DNA from: an uncultured Verrucomicrobiota bacterium | GTDB taxonomy: Bacteria > Verrucomicrobiota > Verrucomicrobiia > Chthoniobacterales > SZAS-18 | Length of the DNA: 6,307 nt | Assembly: GCA_937873255.1 (NCBI GenBank) | Contig: CALMVM010000189.1 | Location: 1-6,307 of the forward strand | Reading direction: 5' to 3' | In this document: positions 1-5,788 of the stretch, piece after piece | How positions within the stretch are numbered: position 1 is the first letter of the stretch | How the letters are laid out: each line of letters opens with the position of its first letter | Program-made: the position numbers and the translations under genes | The notes under the pieces: generated by a model | Seen by the model: only the letters and a program-made list of their open reading frames with translations | Told to the model about the DNA's origin: nothing | Database searches by the model: none

Positions 1-1
1 G

Positions 2-3000
2 GCCAACGCCGACGAGATTGACAACGTCGTGCCCACCTACGGCTACCACCGGATGCCTATCGTGGCCCTCGGCGGCTCGGCGGGCTCCATCCAGGCGCTC
101 AAGGCGTTCTTCGAGGTGCTGCCGGCGCGCACCGAGGTCGCCTACGTGGTCATCGTGCATCTTTCCCCGGAGCACGAGAGCACGCTGCCCGCCCTGCTCC
201 AGACCAAGACGGCCATGCCTGTCGCGGCGGCGCAAAATGGCGACCTGCTCCTGAAGGACCACGTGTACGTCATCCCCCCCGGCAAGCACCTGACCGTCAT
301 CGACGGCCACCTCAAGCTCACCCCGCTCGAACCCGAGCGCGGCAAGCGCGTGGCCGTGGACATGTTCTTCCGCAGTCTGGCCGATACCCACGGACCCCAC
401 GCCACGGCCGTCGTCCTCTCGGGCGCGGACGGCGACGGGGCCCTCGGCATCAAGCGCATCAAGGAGCGCGGGGGCCTCACCATCGCGCAGGAACCCGACG
501 AGGCGGAACACGATTCCATGCCGCGCTCGGCCGCCGCCACCGGCATGGTGGACTGGGTGCTGCGCGTCGCCGACATGCCCGCGCGGATCATCCGGTATTG
601 GAAAAGCGAGGCGCTGCTGCGCCTGCCGACCGAGGACGGGCCGCAGCCCGCGCAACCGGCCGCCCCCTCGCGCGACGAGGACGAGCGGGCGCTGCGCGAG
701 GTGCTCGCCTTCCTGCGCTCTCGCACCGCGCACGATTTTACCTACTACAAGCGGGCGACCATCCTGCGGCGGATCTCGCGCCGGATGCAGATCAACGCCC
801 TCGTGGCGCTGCCCGAGTACCTGAACTTCATGCGCACGAACCCCGGCGAGGCGGGCGCGCTGTTGCAGGACCTGCTCATCTCGGTGACGAATTTCTTCCG
901 CGATCGGGACGCGTTCGCGGCGGTGGAACGGGAGATTCCCGTCCTCTTCGCGGGCAAGGGGCCGGATGACACGGTGCGCGTGTGGACCGCCGCCTGCGCC
1001 ACGGGCGAGGAGACGTATTCGTTCGCCATGCTGCTCGTCGAGCACGCCCGCACGCTGGAAAACCCGCCCACGATCCAGATGTTCGGCTGCGACCTGGACG
1101 GACAGGCGATCCAAGCGGCGCGCGCGGGGGTCTACCCGCCGAGCATCGAGGCCGACGTGAGCGAGGAGCGGCTCCAGCGTTTTTTCACCCGGGACGTGCG
1201 CGGCTACCGCGTGCGCCGGGAACTGCGCGAGATGGTGCTCTTCGCCGAGCACGACCTGCTCAAGGACGCGCCGTTCTCGCGCATGGACCTGATCTCCTGC
1301 CGCAACCTGCTCATTTACTTCGACCGCGAGGCGCAGGACCGGGCGATGGACATCTTCCACTTCGCCCTCAAGCCCGGCGGGCGGCTCTTCCTCGGCAACT
1401 CGGAATCCGTGGACGAGTCGAAGGGGTTCTTCACCGCGCTCGACAAAAAGCATCGTGTCTACCAGCGACGCCCCGCCGCGCGGACGAGCGGTCTGCCCGT
1501 GCCCACCGGCACCGGCACGCTGCTGCGCGCCCTGCGGGCGCAGGGCAAGGACGCCACGGTGCTCCCCGGCGACGCGTTCAACCGGGGCGTGGCCGTACCG
1601 TTCTCCCCGCCCGTGCTCCCCGCCACCGCCGAGGAGCGCGCGGCGTTGGCGGAACTGCACTTCAAGCTGCTGGAGCGCCTCGCGCCGCCCTCGGCCGTGA
1701 TCGACGAGCGGCAGAACATCGTCCACCTCTCCGAGCACGCCTGGCGCTTCCTGCAAGTGGTGGGCGGCACGCCGACCAACCACCTCTTGAGCATGGTCAA
1801 CCCCGACCTGCGCACCGACCTGCGCGCGGCGATTTTCCGGGCGATGGAAACGGGCGCGTCCGTGGACATCCCCGGCGTGGCCGTCCGACTCGAAGGGGTC
1901 CCCAAGGTGGTGGACCTGCGCGTGACACCCGCGCCCGAACTGGCGCCCGGCCATCTCGTGGTGACCTTCGGCGCGCGCGACCCGGGCACGGCGGCTGCGG
2001 CGGACGCGCCCGCGCGCCTGGAAGCCGAGGGAGTCGTGCACCACTTGGAACAGCAGGTCGAGACCCTGCAGCGGCAGTTGCGCGACACGGTGGAGCGCTA
2101 CGAGGTCAGCACCGAGGAATACCGCGCCAGCAACGAGGAACTCCAGGCCATGAACGAGGAGTTGAGGAGCGCCTCCGAGGAACTGGAAACCAGCCGGGAG
2201 GAACTCCAGTCCATCAACGAGGAGCTGGGCACGGTCAACACCGAGTACAAAATCCGGGTGGAGGAAATCGGCCAGATCAACGCGGATCTGCAAAACTTCA
2301 TGGCGGCCACGGACATCGCCACGGTGTTCCTCGACCGCGACCTGAAGGTGATGCGCTACACCCCGGCGTCGGTGGGATTTTTCAACCTCATCCCCGGCGA
2401 CACCGGCCGGCCGCTGGCGGACCTGAAGTTCCAGGTGGAGTACCCCGAGTTGATCGCCGACGCGCGAACGGTCCTGCGCAACCTCGTGCCGGTGGAGCGC
2501 GAGGTCGGCGCGGTGGACGGCGGCCGGTGGTATCTGGCGCGGCTGCTGCCCTACCGCACGACCGACGACCGCATCGGCGGCGTGGTGTGCACCTTCGTGG
2601 CGATCACCGCGCGCAAGCGGGCGGAAGAAACGGCCGAGACGGCGCTCCGGGTGGCCGAACGGGCCCGGGGCGACGCCGAGGCGGCGGACGAGGCCAAGGA
2701 CAAGTTCCTGGCCGTGCTCAGCCACGAACTGCGCACGCCCCTGACGCCGGTCATCATGGCGGTGGGCATGCTTCTGGACCGCTCCGACCTGTCGCCGATG
2801 ATCCGGAACGCGCTGGAGATGATCGAGCGCAACGTGCGCCTGGAAACCCGCTTCATCGACGATCTGCTGGACATGACGCGCATCAACCACGGCAAGATGG
2901 AGATCGTCCACCACGACATGGACCTGCACGAGGTGGTCCGGCACGCGGTGGAGATCAGCGCTCCGGACCTCGCGGCCAAAACGCAGGCGCTGGCCGTCCA

Positions 3001-3394
3001 CCTCGACGCGGCGGAATACCACTTGATCGGCGACTACACCCGGCTCCAGCAGGTGTTCTGGAACCTGCTCAAGAACGCCAGCAAATTCACGCCCGAGCGG
3101 GGGGAGATCACGATTCGCTCGCGCAACGAACCCGGCCGGATCGTGGTGGAGGTCGCCGACACGGGCATCGGATTGGAGGCGGAAGCCTTCGGGCGCATCT
3201 TCGCCGCGTTCGAGCAGGCGGACGCTTCGGTCGCCGGGGAATACGGCGGCCTCGGGTTGGGCCTGGCCATCGCCAAGGCGACGGTGGAGGCCCACGGAGG
3301 CTCCTTGAGCGTCAGCAGCCCCGGGCGCGGGCAGGGAGCGACGTTCACCGTGAGCCTGCCCCTGGCCGTCCCCGGCCCGTCGGGGTCGTCGTAA
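2..3394 (+). CDS. CheB-CheR-PAS-histidine kinase fusion (5' end outside window)
   Basis: Large cytoplasmic signalling protein with no membrane segment. Residues are numbered from the GTG at 29. CheB methylesterase spans about 10-190, with the catalytic triad visible as Ser17 (GGSAGS), His44 (VHLSPEH) and Asp136 (SGADGDGALG). CheR methyltransferase spans about 220-480: YKRATILRR near 239, SVTNFFRD near 285, the S-adenosylmethionine loop WTAACATGEE at 319-328, and DLISCRNLLIYF from 420. A PAS-like domain covers about 542-651. A long coiled coil with repeated NEEL/SEEL/REEL heptads covers about 662-752. A second PAS covers about 755-862. The kinase has phospho-acceptor His899 (SHELRTP), N-box Asn1016 (NLLKNASKF), G1 Asp1044 (ADTGIG) and the glycine-rich G2 loop from 1073. 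The frame stays open through the left edge (9 more codons) and the GTG at 29 has no Shine-Dalgarno, so the true start is probably upstream. It has no receiver domain; the next gene supplies one. By family knowledge, these fusions sense signals through PAS and autophosphorylate. The stimulus is unknown. Confidence 0.95.
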   Translation, partial: ANADEIDNVVPTYGYHRMPIVALGGSAGSIQALKAFFEVLPARTEVAYVVIVHLSPEHESTLPALLQTKTAMPVAAAQNGDLLLKDHVYVIPPGKHLTVIDGHLKLTPLEPERGKRVAVDMFFRSLADTHGPHATAVVLSGADGDGALGIKRIKERGGLTIAQEPDEAEHDSMPRSAAATGMVDWVLRVADMPARIIRYWKSEALLRLPTEDGPQPAQPAAPSRDEDERALREVLAFLRSRTAHDFTYYKRATILRRISRRMQINALVALPEYLNFMRTNPGEAGALLQDLLISVTNFFRDRDAFAAVEREIPVLFAGKGPDDTVRVWTAACATGEETYSFAMLLVEHARTLENPPTIQMFGCDLDGQAIQAARAGVYPPSIEADVSEERLQRFFTRDVRGYRVRRELREMVLFAEHDLLKDAPFSRMDLISCRNLLIYFDREAQDRAMDIFHFALKPGGRLFLGNSESVDESKGFFTALDKKHRVYQRRPAARTSGLPVPTGTGTLLRALRAQGKDATVLPGDAFNRGVAVPFSPPVLPATAEERAALAELHFKLLERLAPPSAVIDERQNIVHLSEHAWRFLQVVGGTPTNHLLSMVNPDLRTDLRAAIFRAMETGASVDIPGVAVRLEGVPKVVDLRVTPAPELAPGHLVVTFGARDPGTAAAADAPARLEAEGVVHHLEQQVETLQRQLRDTVERYEVSTEEYRASNEELQAMNEELRSASEELETSREELQSINEELGTVNTEYKIRVEEIGQINADLQNFMAATDIATVFLDRDLKVMRYTPASVGFFNLIPGDTGRPLADLKFQVEYPELIADARTVLRNLVPVEREVGAVDGGRWYLARLLPYRTTDDRIGGVVCTFVAITARKRAEETAETALRVAERARGDAEAADEAKDKFLAVLSHELRTPLTPVIMAVGMLLDRSDLSPMIRNALEMIERNVRLETRFIDDLLDMTRINHGKMEIVHHDMDLHEVVRHAVEISAPDLAAKTQALAVHLDAAEYHLIGDYTRLQQVFWNLLKNASKFTPERGEITIRSRNEPGRIVVEVADTGIGLEAEAFGRIFAAFEQADASVAGEYGGLGLGLAIAKATVEAHGGSLSVSSPGRGQGATFTVSLPLAVPGPSGSS

Positions 3395-3402
3395 ACCGCA
3401 CG

Positions 3403-3424
3403 CCGGAACGCAAAAATGCGCCGG
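3403..3424 (+). other. Bulged hairpin just after the kinase stop codon
   Basis: CCGG-aa-CGCA, an AAAA loop, then TGCG-CCGG form an 8-bp stem with a two-base bulge, starting 8 bases after the TAA. No T-run follows directly; the first T-rich stretch is at 3446-3453. It could be a weak terminator, an attenuator or an mRNA 3'-end stabiliser between kinase and regulator, or chance. I see the structure; any role is inference. Confidence 0.3.
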
Positions 3425-3492
3425 ACCGAAGCAGGAAAAGCTTGTATTATTTTCCAAACCCCGTTGCCTGTCGTCACGATTCAGCCGCCGTC

Positions 3493-3903
3493 ATGAGCGA
3501 AGCAACCCATCCCCAACCGACCGGCGGTCTTCGCGTCTTCGTGGTGGAGAACCACCCGGACACCCTGTTGTACCTGCAGATGTACCTGGAAGGTCTCGGC
3601 CACACGGTGGCCTCGGCCCGCACCGTCGAAGACGCGCTGACCGGCCTGGCCCGGGCCGAATACGACGTGTTGATCTCCGACATTGGCCTGTCCGACGGCA
3701 GCGGTTGGGAGTTGCTGCCCCGGGCGCACGCCCAGGCGGACCGGCCGATCTTCGCCATCGCCATGAGCGGGTTCGGCCAGAGCGCGGACCACGAACGCAG
3801 CCGGGAGGCGGGGTTCCGCCACCATTTGCTCAAGCCCTTTCGCCCCAGCGAGTTGAACGGCATGTTGCACGAGGCGGCGCTGGAGACGACCGCCGCCCGC
3901 TAG
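3493..3903 (+). CDS. Single-domain response regulator (CheY-like receiver)
   Basis: A 136-residue protein that is essentially one receiver domain (about 13-130) with no DNA-binding or enzymatic output domain. Key positions: phospho-acceptor Asp63 in VLISDIGLSDGSG, switch Ser92 in AMSGFG, Lys114 in LLKPF, and acidic-pocket Glu19. The second pocket position, normally Asp, is Asn20 (VVENHPDT). It lies 98 bases after the fusion kinase on the same strand, so it is the natural partner for that receiver-less kinase and may be co-transcribed. Output is probably by protein-protein contact or as a phosphorelay step. Start choice: the ATG at 3493 gives the usual short tail before beta-strand 1 but has no clear Shine-Dalgarno. 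An in-frame TTG at 3442 has AGGA five bases ahead and would add 17 residues. A near-copy of its 3' end follows the stop. Confidence 0.92.
   Translation: MSEATHPQPTGGLRVFVVENHPDTLLYLQMYLEGLGHTVASARTVEDALTGLARAEYDVLISDIGLSDGSGWELLPRAHAQADRPIFAIAMSGFGQSADHERSREAGFRHHLLKPFRPSELNGMLHEAALETTAAR
3866..3896 (+). repeat. Tandem repeat copy 1 (inside the regulator's 3' end)
   Basis: This 31-base stretch encodes the C-terminal HEAALETTAA of the response regulator and matches 27 of 31 bases of the stretch 39 bases downstream. The offset is a multiple of three, so both copies are in the same reading frame, separated by the TAG stop. Confidence 0.75.
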
Positions 3904-3904
3904 A

Positions 3905-3935
3905 TGCACGAGGCAGCGCGGGAGGCAACCGCCGC
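3905..3935 (+). repeat. Tandem repeat copy 2 (just past the regulator's stop)
   Basis: Near-copy of 3866-3896, starting two bases after the TAG at 3901-3903. It would encode HEAAREATAA, and an ATG at 3904 sits in that frame, but the frame then runs into the palindromic repeats and resembles no protein I know. It is probably a duplicated or recombined gene end that no longer codes. Confidence 0.75.
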
Positions 3936-4057
3936 TATCCCATTGATGGTCTGTCCGTCGAGGCAAAGCCGTGCCGCCCGACGAGCGCACTGTCCTCTTT
4001 TTGTCTACCATCTCAAAGCGCATGCAACGAGCGGTAGTGATAAGCTTTTGGCCTCTG
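3936..4057. other. Intergenic spacer, no gene seen
   Basis: Sequence between the duplicated regulator end and the palindromic element. It contains a T5 run near 3995-3999 and the 6-base palindrome GCATGC near 4019-4024. No convincing hairpin precedes the T-run, so I do not call an intrinsic terminator. Short open frames here have no ribosome binding site or recognisable protein. Confidence 0.5.
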
Positions 4058-4078
4058 AGCCCCGGCAGGGGCGGCAGA
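4058..4078 (+). repeat. A repeat, copy 1
   Basis: Short hairpin GCCCC-GGCA-GGGGC inside the conserved 16-mer, followed by GCAGA. All four A copies continue with a variable pair and then AGA on their own 3' side, giving an oriented 21-base unit rather than a pure palindrome. Confidence 0.85.
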
Positions 4079-4084
4079 GTTTAG

Positions 4085-4104
4085 CCCACGGCGTGAGCCG
4101 TGGG
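4085..4104 (+). repeat. B palindrome, copy 1
   Basis: CCCACGGCGTGAGCCGTGGG forms a perfect 8-bp stem with a GTGA (GNRA-type) tetraloop. It is preceded by TTAG, as is the inverted copy at 4227-4246. Confidence 0.88.
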
Positions 4105-4125
4105 AACATCGCCAACAAGCCGCAA

Positions 4126-4150
4126 AGCCCCGGCAGGGGCGTAAGAAAAC
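4126..4150 (+). repeat. A repeat, copy 2, with AAGAAAAC extension
   Basis: The same 16-mer followed by T and AAGAAAAC. Together with the inverted block 4180-4204 it forms a 25-base inverted repeat with one mismatch, closing a loop of about 29 bases at the centre of the element. Confidence 0.85.
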
Positions 4151-4179
4151 CGGCGGGACCGTCCGTGGAACGCGGGCGT

Positions 4180-4204
4180 GTTTTCTTCCGCCCCTGCCGG
4201 GGCT
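4180..4204 (-). repeat. A repeat, copy 3 (inverted), with extension
   Basis: Reverse complement of copy 2 including the AAGAAAAC extension, with one difference (GAAGA instead of TAAGA after the 16-mer). It starts the right arm of the large palindrome. Confidence 0.85.
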
Positions 4205-4226
4205 GTCCCTCTTTGGAGACCGCCTC

Positions 4227-4246
4227 CCCACGGCTCACGCCATGGG
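4227..4246 (-). repeat. B palindrome, copy 2 (inverted)
   Basis: Reverse complement of the B unit with one base changed in the stem (CCCATGGC instead of CCCACGGC). As RNA on its own strand the change gives a U-G wobble, so the 8-bp stem and GTGA loop are kept. Confidence 0.85.
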
Positions 4247-4252
4247 CTAATC

Positions 4253-4273
4253 TCTTACGCCCCTGCCGGGGCT
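4253..4273 (-). repeat. A repeat, copy 4 (inverted)
   Basis: Reverse complement of the A unit followed on its own strand by TAAGA. It ends the element, 34 bases before the stop codon of the - strand gene. Confidence 0.85.
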
Positions 4274-4289
4274 AATAGATCGAATGCGG

Positions 4290-4304
4290 GCGTCCGCGCG
4301 ACGC
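4290..4304 (-). other. Small GC hairpin after the - strand gene's stop
   Basis: GCGTC and GACGC form a 5-bp stem around a 5-base loop, starting 3 bases past the stop codon of the 4308-4913 gene. No T-run follows on the - strand, so it is at best a partial terminator; the large palindrome just beyond could do that job. Confidence 0.3.
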
Positions 4305-4307
4305 TCC

Positions 4308-4913
4308 TCAGTGTTTCATCTCGCCGGGAGCCGGAATTTTGTCCAGCCCCTTCAAGGCGTCTTCCGTCGCGGAACCGTTCTTTTGCAACCACGCGATCAT
4401 CTGGTTGCCCACGTCGGTGCCGTATTCGCGGTGCGAGGAAACGACCGACACCCCGACGCCGTTGACGATCTCGAACCGCGCCGACGCCGCTTCGAGCAGG
4501 TCGTGCGTCGGCAGGATCACCGCGACGAAATGCTCCGCCGGTTTGTCGGCGGTGCGCGGCACGGAGCTGGTTTTCAGGATCATCGCGCGGTGGTCCCGGT
4601 AGGCATCGACCACGGCACTCGCCGTTTTGGCCAGCGCCTCGCCGTCCTTCACGTCCGGATAATAGTTGAGGGTGATCATGTCGGTCCAATGCTCCAGGTT
4701 TTCCTGTCCACGCGGCGTGAACTCGTGCTGATTGTCCTTCGACCAGCGGTGGAGATAATCCACGCCGGCAAAATGCACGACGGCGTCCGTCTTGCCGCCG
4801 GTGGCCGCGAGGCCGATGGCGGCGCTCAATCCGACCAGCAGAACGGCGACGGCGGTCTTGCGTCGGGATTGGATGATGGAGAGGAGTTTGGAGAGAAAGT
4901 TAGTTGGCTTCAT
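4308..4913 (-). CDS. Uncharacterised exported or membrane-anchored protein
   Basis: A 201-residue protein. The N-terminus is positively charged (K2, K9, R17, R18, K19), followed by a hydrophobic stretch at about 20-37 (TAVAVLLVGLSAAIGLAA). This suggests a Sec signal peptide or an uncleaved anchor, with the rest outside the cytoplasmic membrane. The mature part has a conserved-looking core (W-S-K-D-N-Q-H-E-F-T-P at 57-67, then GQENLEHWTDM) and a later PRTADKPAEHFVAV segment. I recall hypothetical proteins with this HEFTP...WTDM...PAEH pattern but no assigned function, and I see no catalytic motif of a named enzyme. Start: the ATG at 4913 puts the charged N-terminus first; an in-frame ATG at 4928 would add only MFGHT. 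Neither has a strong Shine-Dalgarno. It is divergent from the small membrane protein to its right and faces the palindromic element. Confidence 0.85.
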   Translation of the reverse strand: MKPTNFLSKLLSIIQSRRKTAVAVLLVGLSAAIGLAATGGKTDAVVHFAGVDYLHRWSKDNQHEFTPRGQENLEHWTDMITLNYYPDVKDGEALAKTASAVVDAYRDHRAMILKTSSVPRTADKPAEHFVAVILPTHDLLEAASARFEIVNGVGVSVVSSHREYGTDVGNQMIAWLQKNGSATEDALKGLDKIPAPGEMKH

Positions 4914-5064
4914 GGTGTGTCCAAACATTCCGGAAGCCCGTCCCGTGATGACGCGCTATTTCGGAGTGCCGCGTCTCCACCGTCTTCTCGTTCGCACGAA
5001 ACCCGATCATTTTGCGTCATCGTGGCGTCGGGACGTTGAATCTTCAGGAAACGCTCTGCGCACC
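4914..5064. promoter_or_regulatory. Divergent intergenic region between two unknown genes
   Basis: These 151 bases must hold the start signals of both the - strand gene ending at 4913 and the + strand gene starting at 5065. No convincing -35/-10 pair stands out. Visible structure: the shared motif at 4921-4953, and a perfect 8-base inverted pair, GATGACGC (4947-4954) and GCGTCATC (5014-5021), 59 bases apart, which could be protein half-sites or chance. Confidence 0.35.
4921..4953 (-). repeat. Shared upstream motif, copy 1
   Basis: On the - strand it reads CGTCATC, 13 variable bases, CCGGAATGTTTGG. It ends 7 bases before the ATG of the exported-protein gene. The same two blocks at the same spacing occur at 5806-5838, with about 25 of 33 bases identical. 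Similarity stops sharply on both sides. Confidence 0.6.
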
Positions 5065-5463
5065 ATGAACCCATCTCCCTCGCTCCAACTCCCGACCGAC
5101 CCATCTTTGTCCACGCGCCCGCCCGAATCCGGGCGCATCCGCGCGGTGGGTTGGGTGTTGATCGTCCTCGGCCCCGGCCTCAGCGCCGCGATGGCCCTCG
5201 CCGCCCGCGAGTTGTACGGGGCCTCGACCCTGGCCCGTCTGACCGGCCGGCCGGTGCGCTGGCACGGGAGTCCCGAGTTCACCCGGACGGCCTTCGAGCT
5301 TTTCGGAGCGGTGTTCCTCATCGGGGTCGCCGTTTTTCTCGGCGGCGTTTATCAGGTCCGCACGGGCCGGCGTCACCGCGTGTTGGTCGTGTTCACGCTG
5401 GGACTGGCGGCGGTGACGGCCTACCTCGTTTGCAGCGTCATCGCGCAACCGATGCCGCGATGA
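5065..5463 (+). CDS. Small three-helix membrane protein of unknown function
   Basis: A 132-residue protein with a polar, proline-rich N-terminus (about 1-26) and three predicted transmembrane helices at about 27-47, 76-98 and 105-127. By the positive-inside rule, the RTGRRHR loop between helices 2 and 3 (about 99-105) should be cytoplasmic. The loop between helices 1 and 2 (about 48-75), including WHGSPEF, would then be outside. I recognise no family or catalytic motif. Start: the ATG at 5065 follows AGGAA by 14 bases, which is long for a Shine-Dalgarno. The frame stays open far upstream, but that stretch lies over the divergent gene and does not look coding. It is divergent from the exported-protein gene and ends 16 bases from the convergent gene on its right. 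Confidence 0.8.
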   Translation: MNPSPSLQLPTDPSLSTRPPESGRIRAVGWVLIVLGPGLSAAMALAARELYGASTLARLTGRPVRWHGSPEFTRTAFELFGAVFLIGVAVFLGGVYQVRTGRRHRVLVVFTLGLAAVTAYLVCSVIAQPMPR

Positions 5464-5479
5464 GCGACATCGGCCTCCA

Positions 5480-5788
5480 CTATCTCGACGGAAATTGCGC
5501 CGAACGGATGTGGATGAAGTCTTCGCCGATTTCGCAGACGTATCCCGTGGCTTTCTGACGGATGATTTCCGCCCCGATGCGCGCGAGGATTTCGTCGCGC
5601 CGACCGCTCGCCCAAGGTACCCGCGCGTCCCAATACGCGGACGGCGGCACGGACATGAAGGCCAGCACACCGTCGTTGCCGCCGGCGAATTCCCACCACG
5701 TCTGAAATTCTCCGACGCCCGTTTCCCGGTAGAGAATCCCGCCGCCGCGACCATCCTGGCTGATTTCCACGCTGAAGTTCGTTGCCAT
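5480..5788 (-). CDS. Uncharacterised cytosolic protein, about 102 residues
   Basis: From the ATG at 5788 the protein begins MATNFSVEIS and carries an ILYRE...WWEFAGG...PWASGRRDEILARI...IIRQKA pattern, ending in a short beta-like tail (FIHIRSAQF). It has no signal peptide or membrane helix. I have a vague memory of small hypothetical proteins with this layout but no function to assign. The frame is open 46 codons further upstream, but that part is Arg/Cys-rich and unlike a protein start, so I chose the internal ATG; the Shine-Dalgarno is weak. It is convergent with the small membrane protein (16-base gap, no terminator seen) and divergent from the sigma factor. The shared upstream motif lies 17 bases before its start. 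Confidence 0.7.
   Translation of the reverse strand: MATNFSVEISQDGRGGGILYRETGVGEFQTWWEFAGGNDGVLAFMSVPPSAYWDARVPWASGRRDEILARIGAEIIRQKATGYVCEIGEDFIHIRSAQFPSR

Larger units (their letters stand above)
4058..4273. repeat. Nested palindromic REP/REPIN-like element, 216 bases
   Basis: Two inverted arms of about 93 bases (4058-4150 and 4180-4273) flank an unrelated centre of about 29 bases. Each arm reads A, 7 bases, B, 21-22 bases, A, AAGAAAAC. A is the 16-mer AGCCCCGGCAGGGGCG and is identical in all four copies; B is a 20-base palindrome. Matching parts of both arms are symmetric about position 4165. The inner blocks 4126-4150 and 4180-4204 are inverted repeats of each other at 24 of 25 bases. 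The spacers between A and B are not conserved, so selection or mobility acts on the hairpins. The layout resembles REPINs, pairs of inverted REP palindromes mobilised in trans by RAYT (IS200-like) transposases; no transposase lies in the window. It sits between two convergent genes, where it could also act as a two-way transcription barrier. The repeat structure is directly visible; the REPIN label is inference. Confidence 0.85.

Noticed and set aside
3422..3450. Promoter with TATTAT (3445-3450) as a -10 box for the response regulator
   Set aside because: The -10 match is fair, but the position 17 bases upstream (CGGACC) is no -35 box, and the regulator could be read through from the kinase gene.
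982..3492. A very long + strand open frame in a second frame over the kinase gene, running into the response regulator
   Set aside because: Its product is a low-complexity Arg/Gly/Pro/His-rich stretch typical of the off-frame in GC-rich genes, while the other frame shows clear CheR, PAS and kinase motifs. Only the part from 3493 is coding.
4005..4238. Open frames on the - strand across the palindromic element
   Set aside because: They are made of translated repeat units (PRQGRK, LTPWAKLC), overlap each other in different frames and resemble no protein.
4058..4273. CRISPR array
   Set aside because: The repeats are short hairpins in both orientations with unequal spacers, and no cas gene is present.
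3904..4275. A 123-codon + strand open frame starting just after the regulator's stop
   Set aside because: It is the duplicated gene end followed by the palindromic repeats. It has no ribosome binding site and the repeats, not a protein, explain its sequence.
4284..5039. A 251-codon + strand open frame opposite the exported-protein gene
   Set aside because: It is antisense to a gene with a signal peptide and coherent protein composition; its own product is His/Arg/Gly-rich shadow sequence.
5461..5558. A 32-codon frame starting ATGAGCGAC, overlapping the stop of the small membrane protein
   Set aside because: It runs antisense into the - strand gene, is very short and has no recognisable feature.
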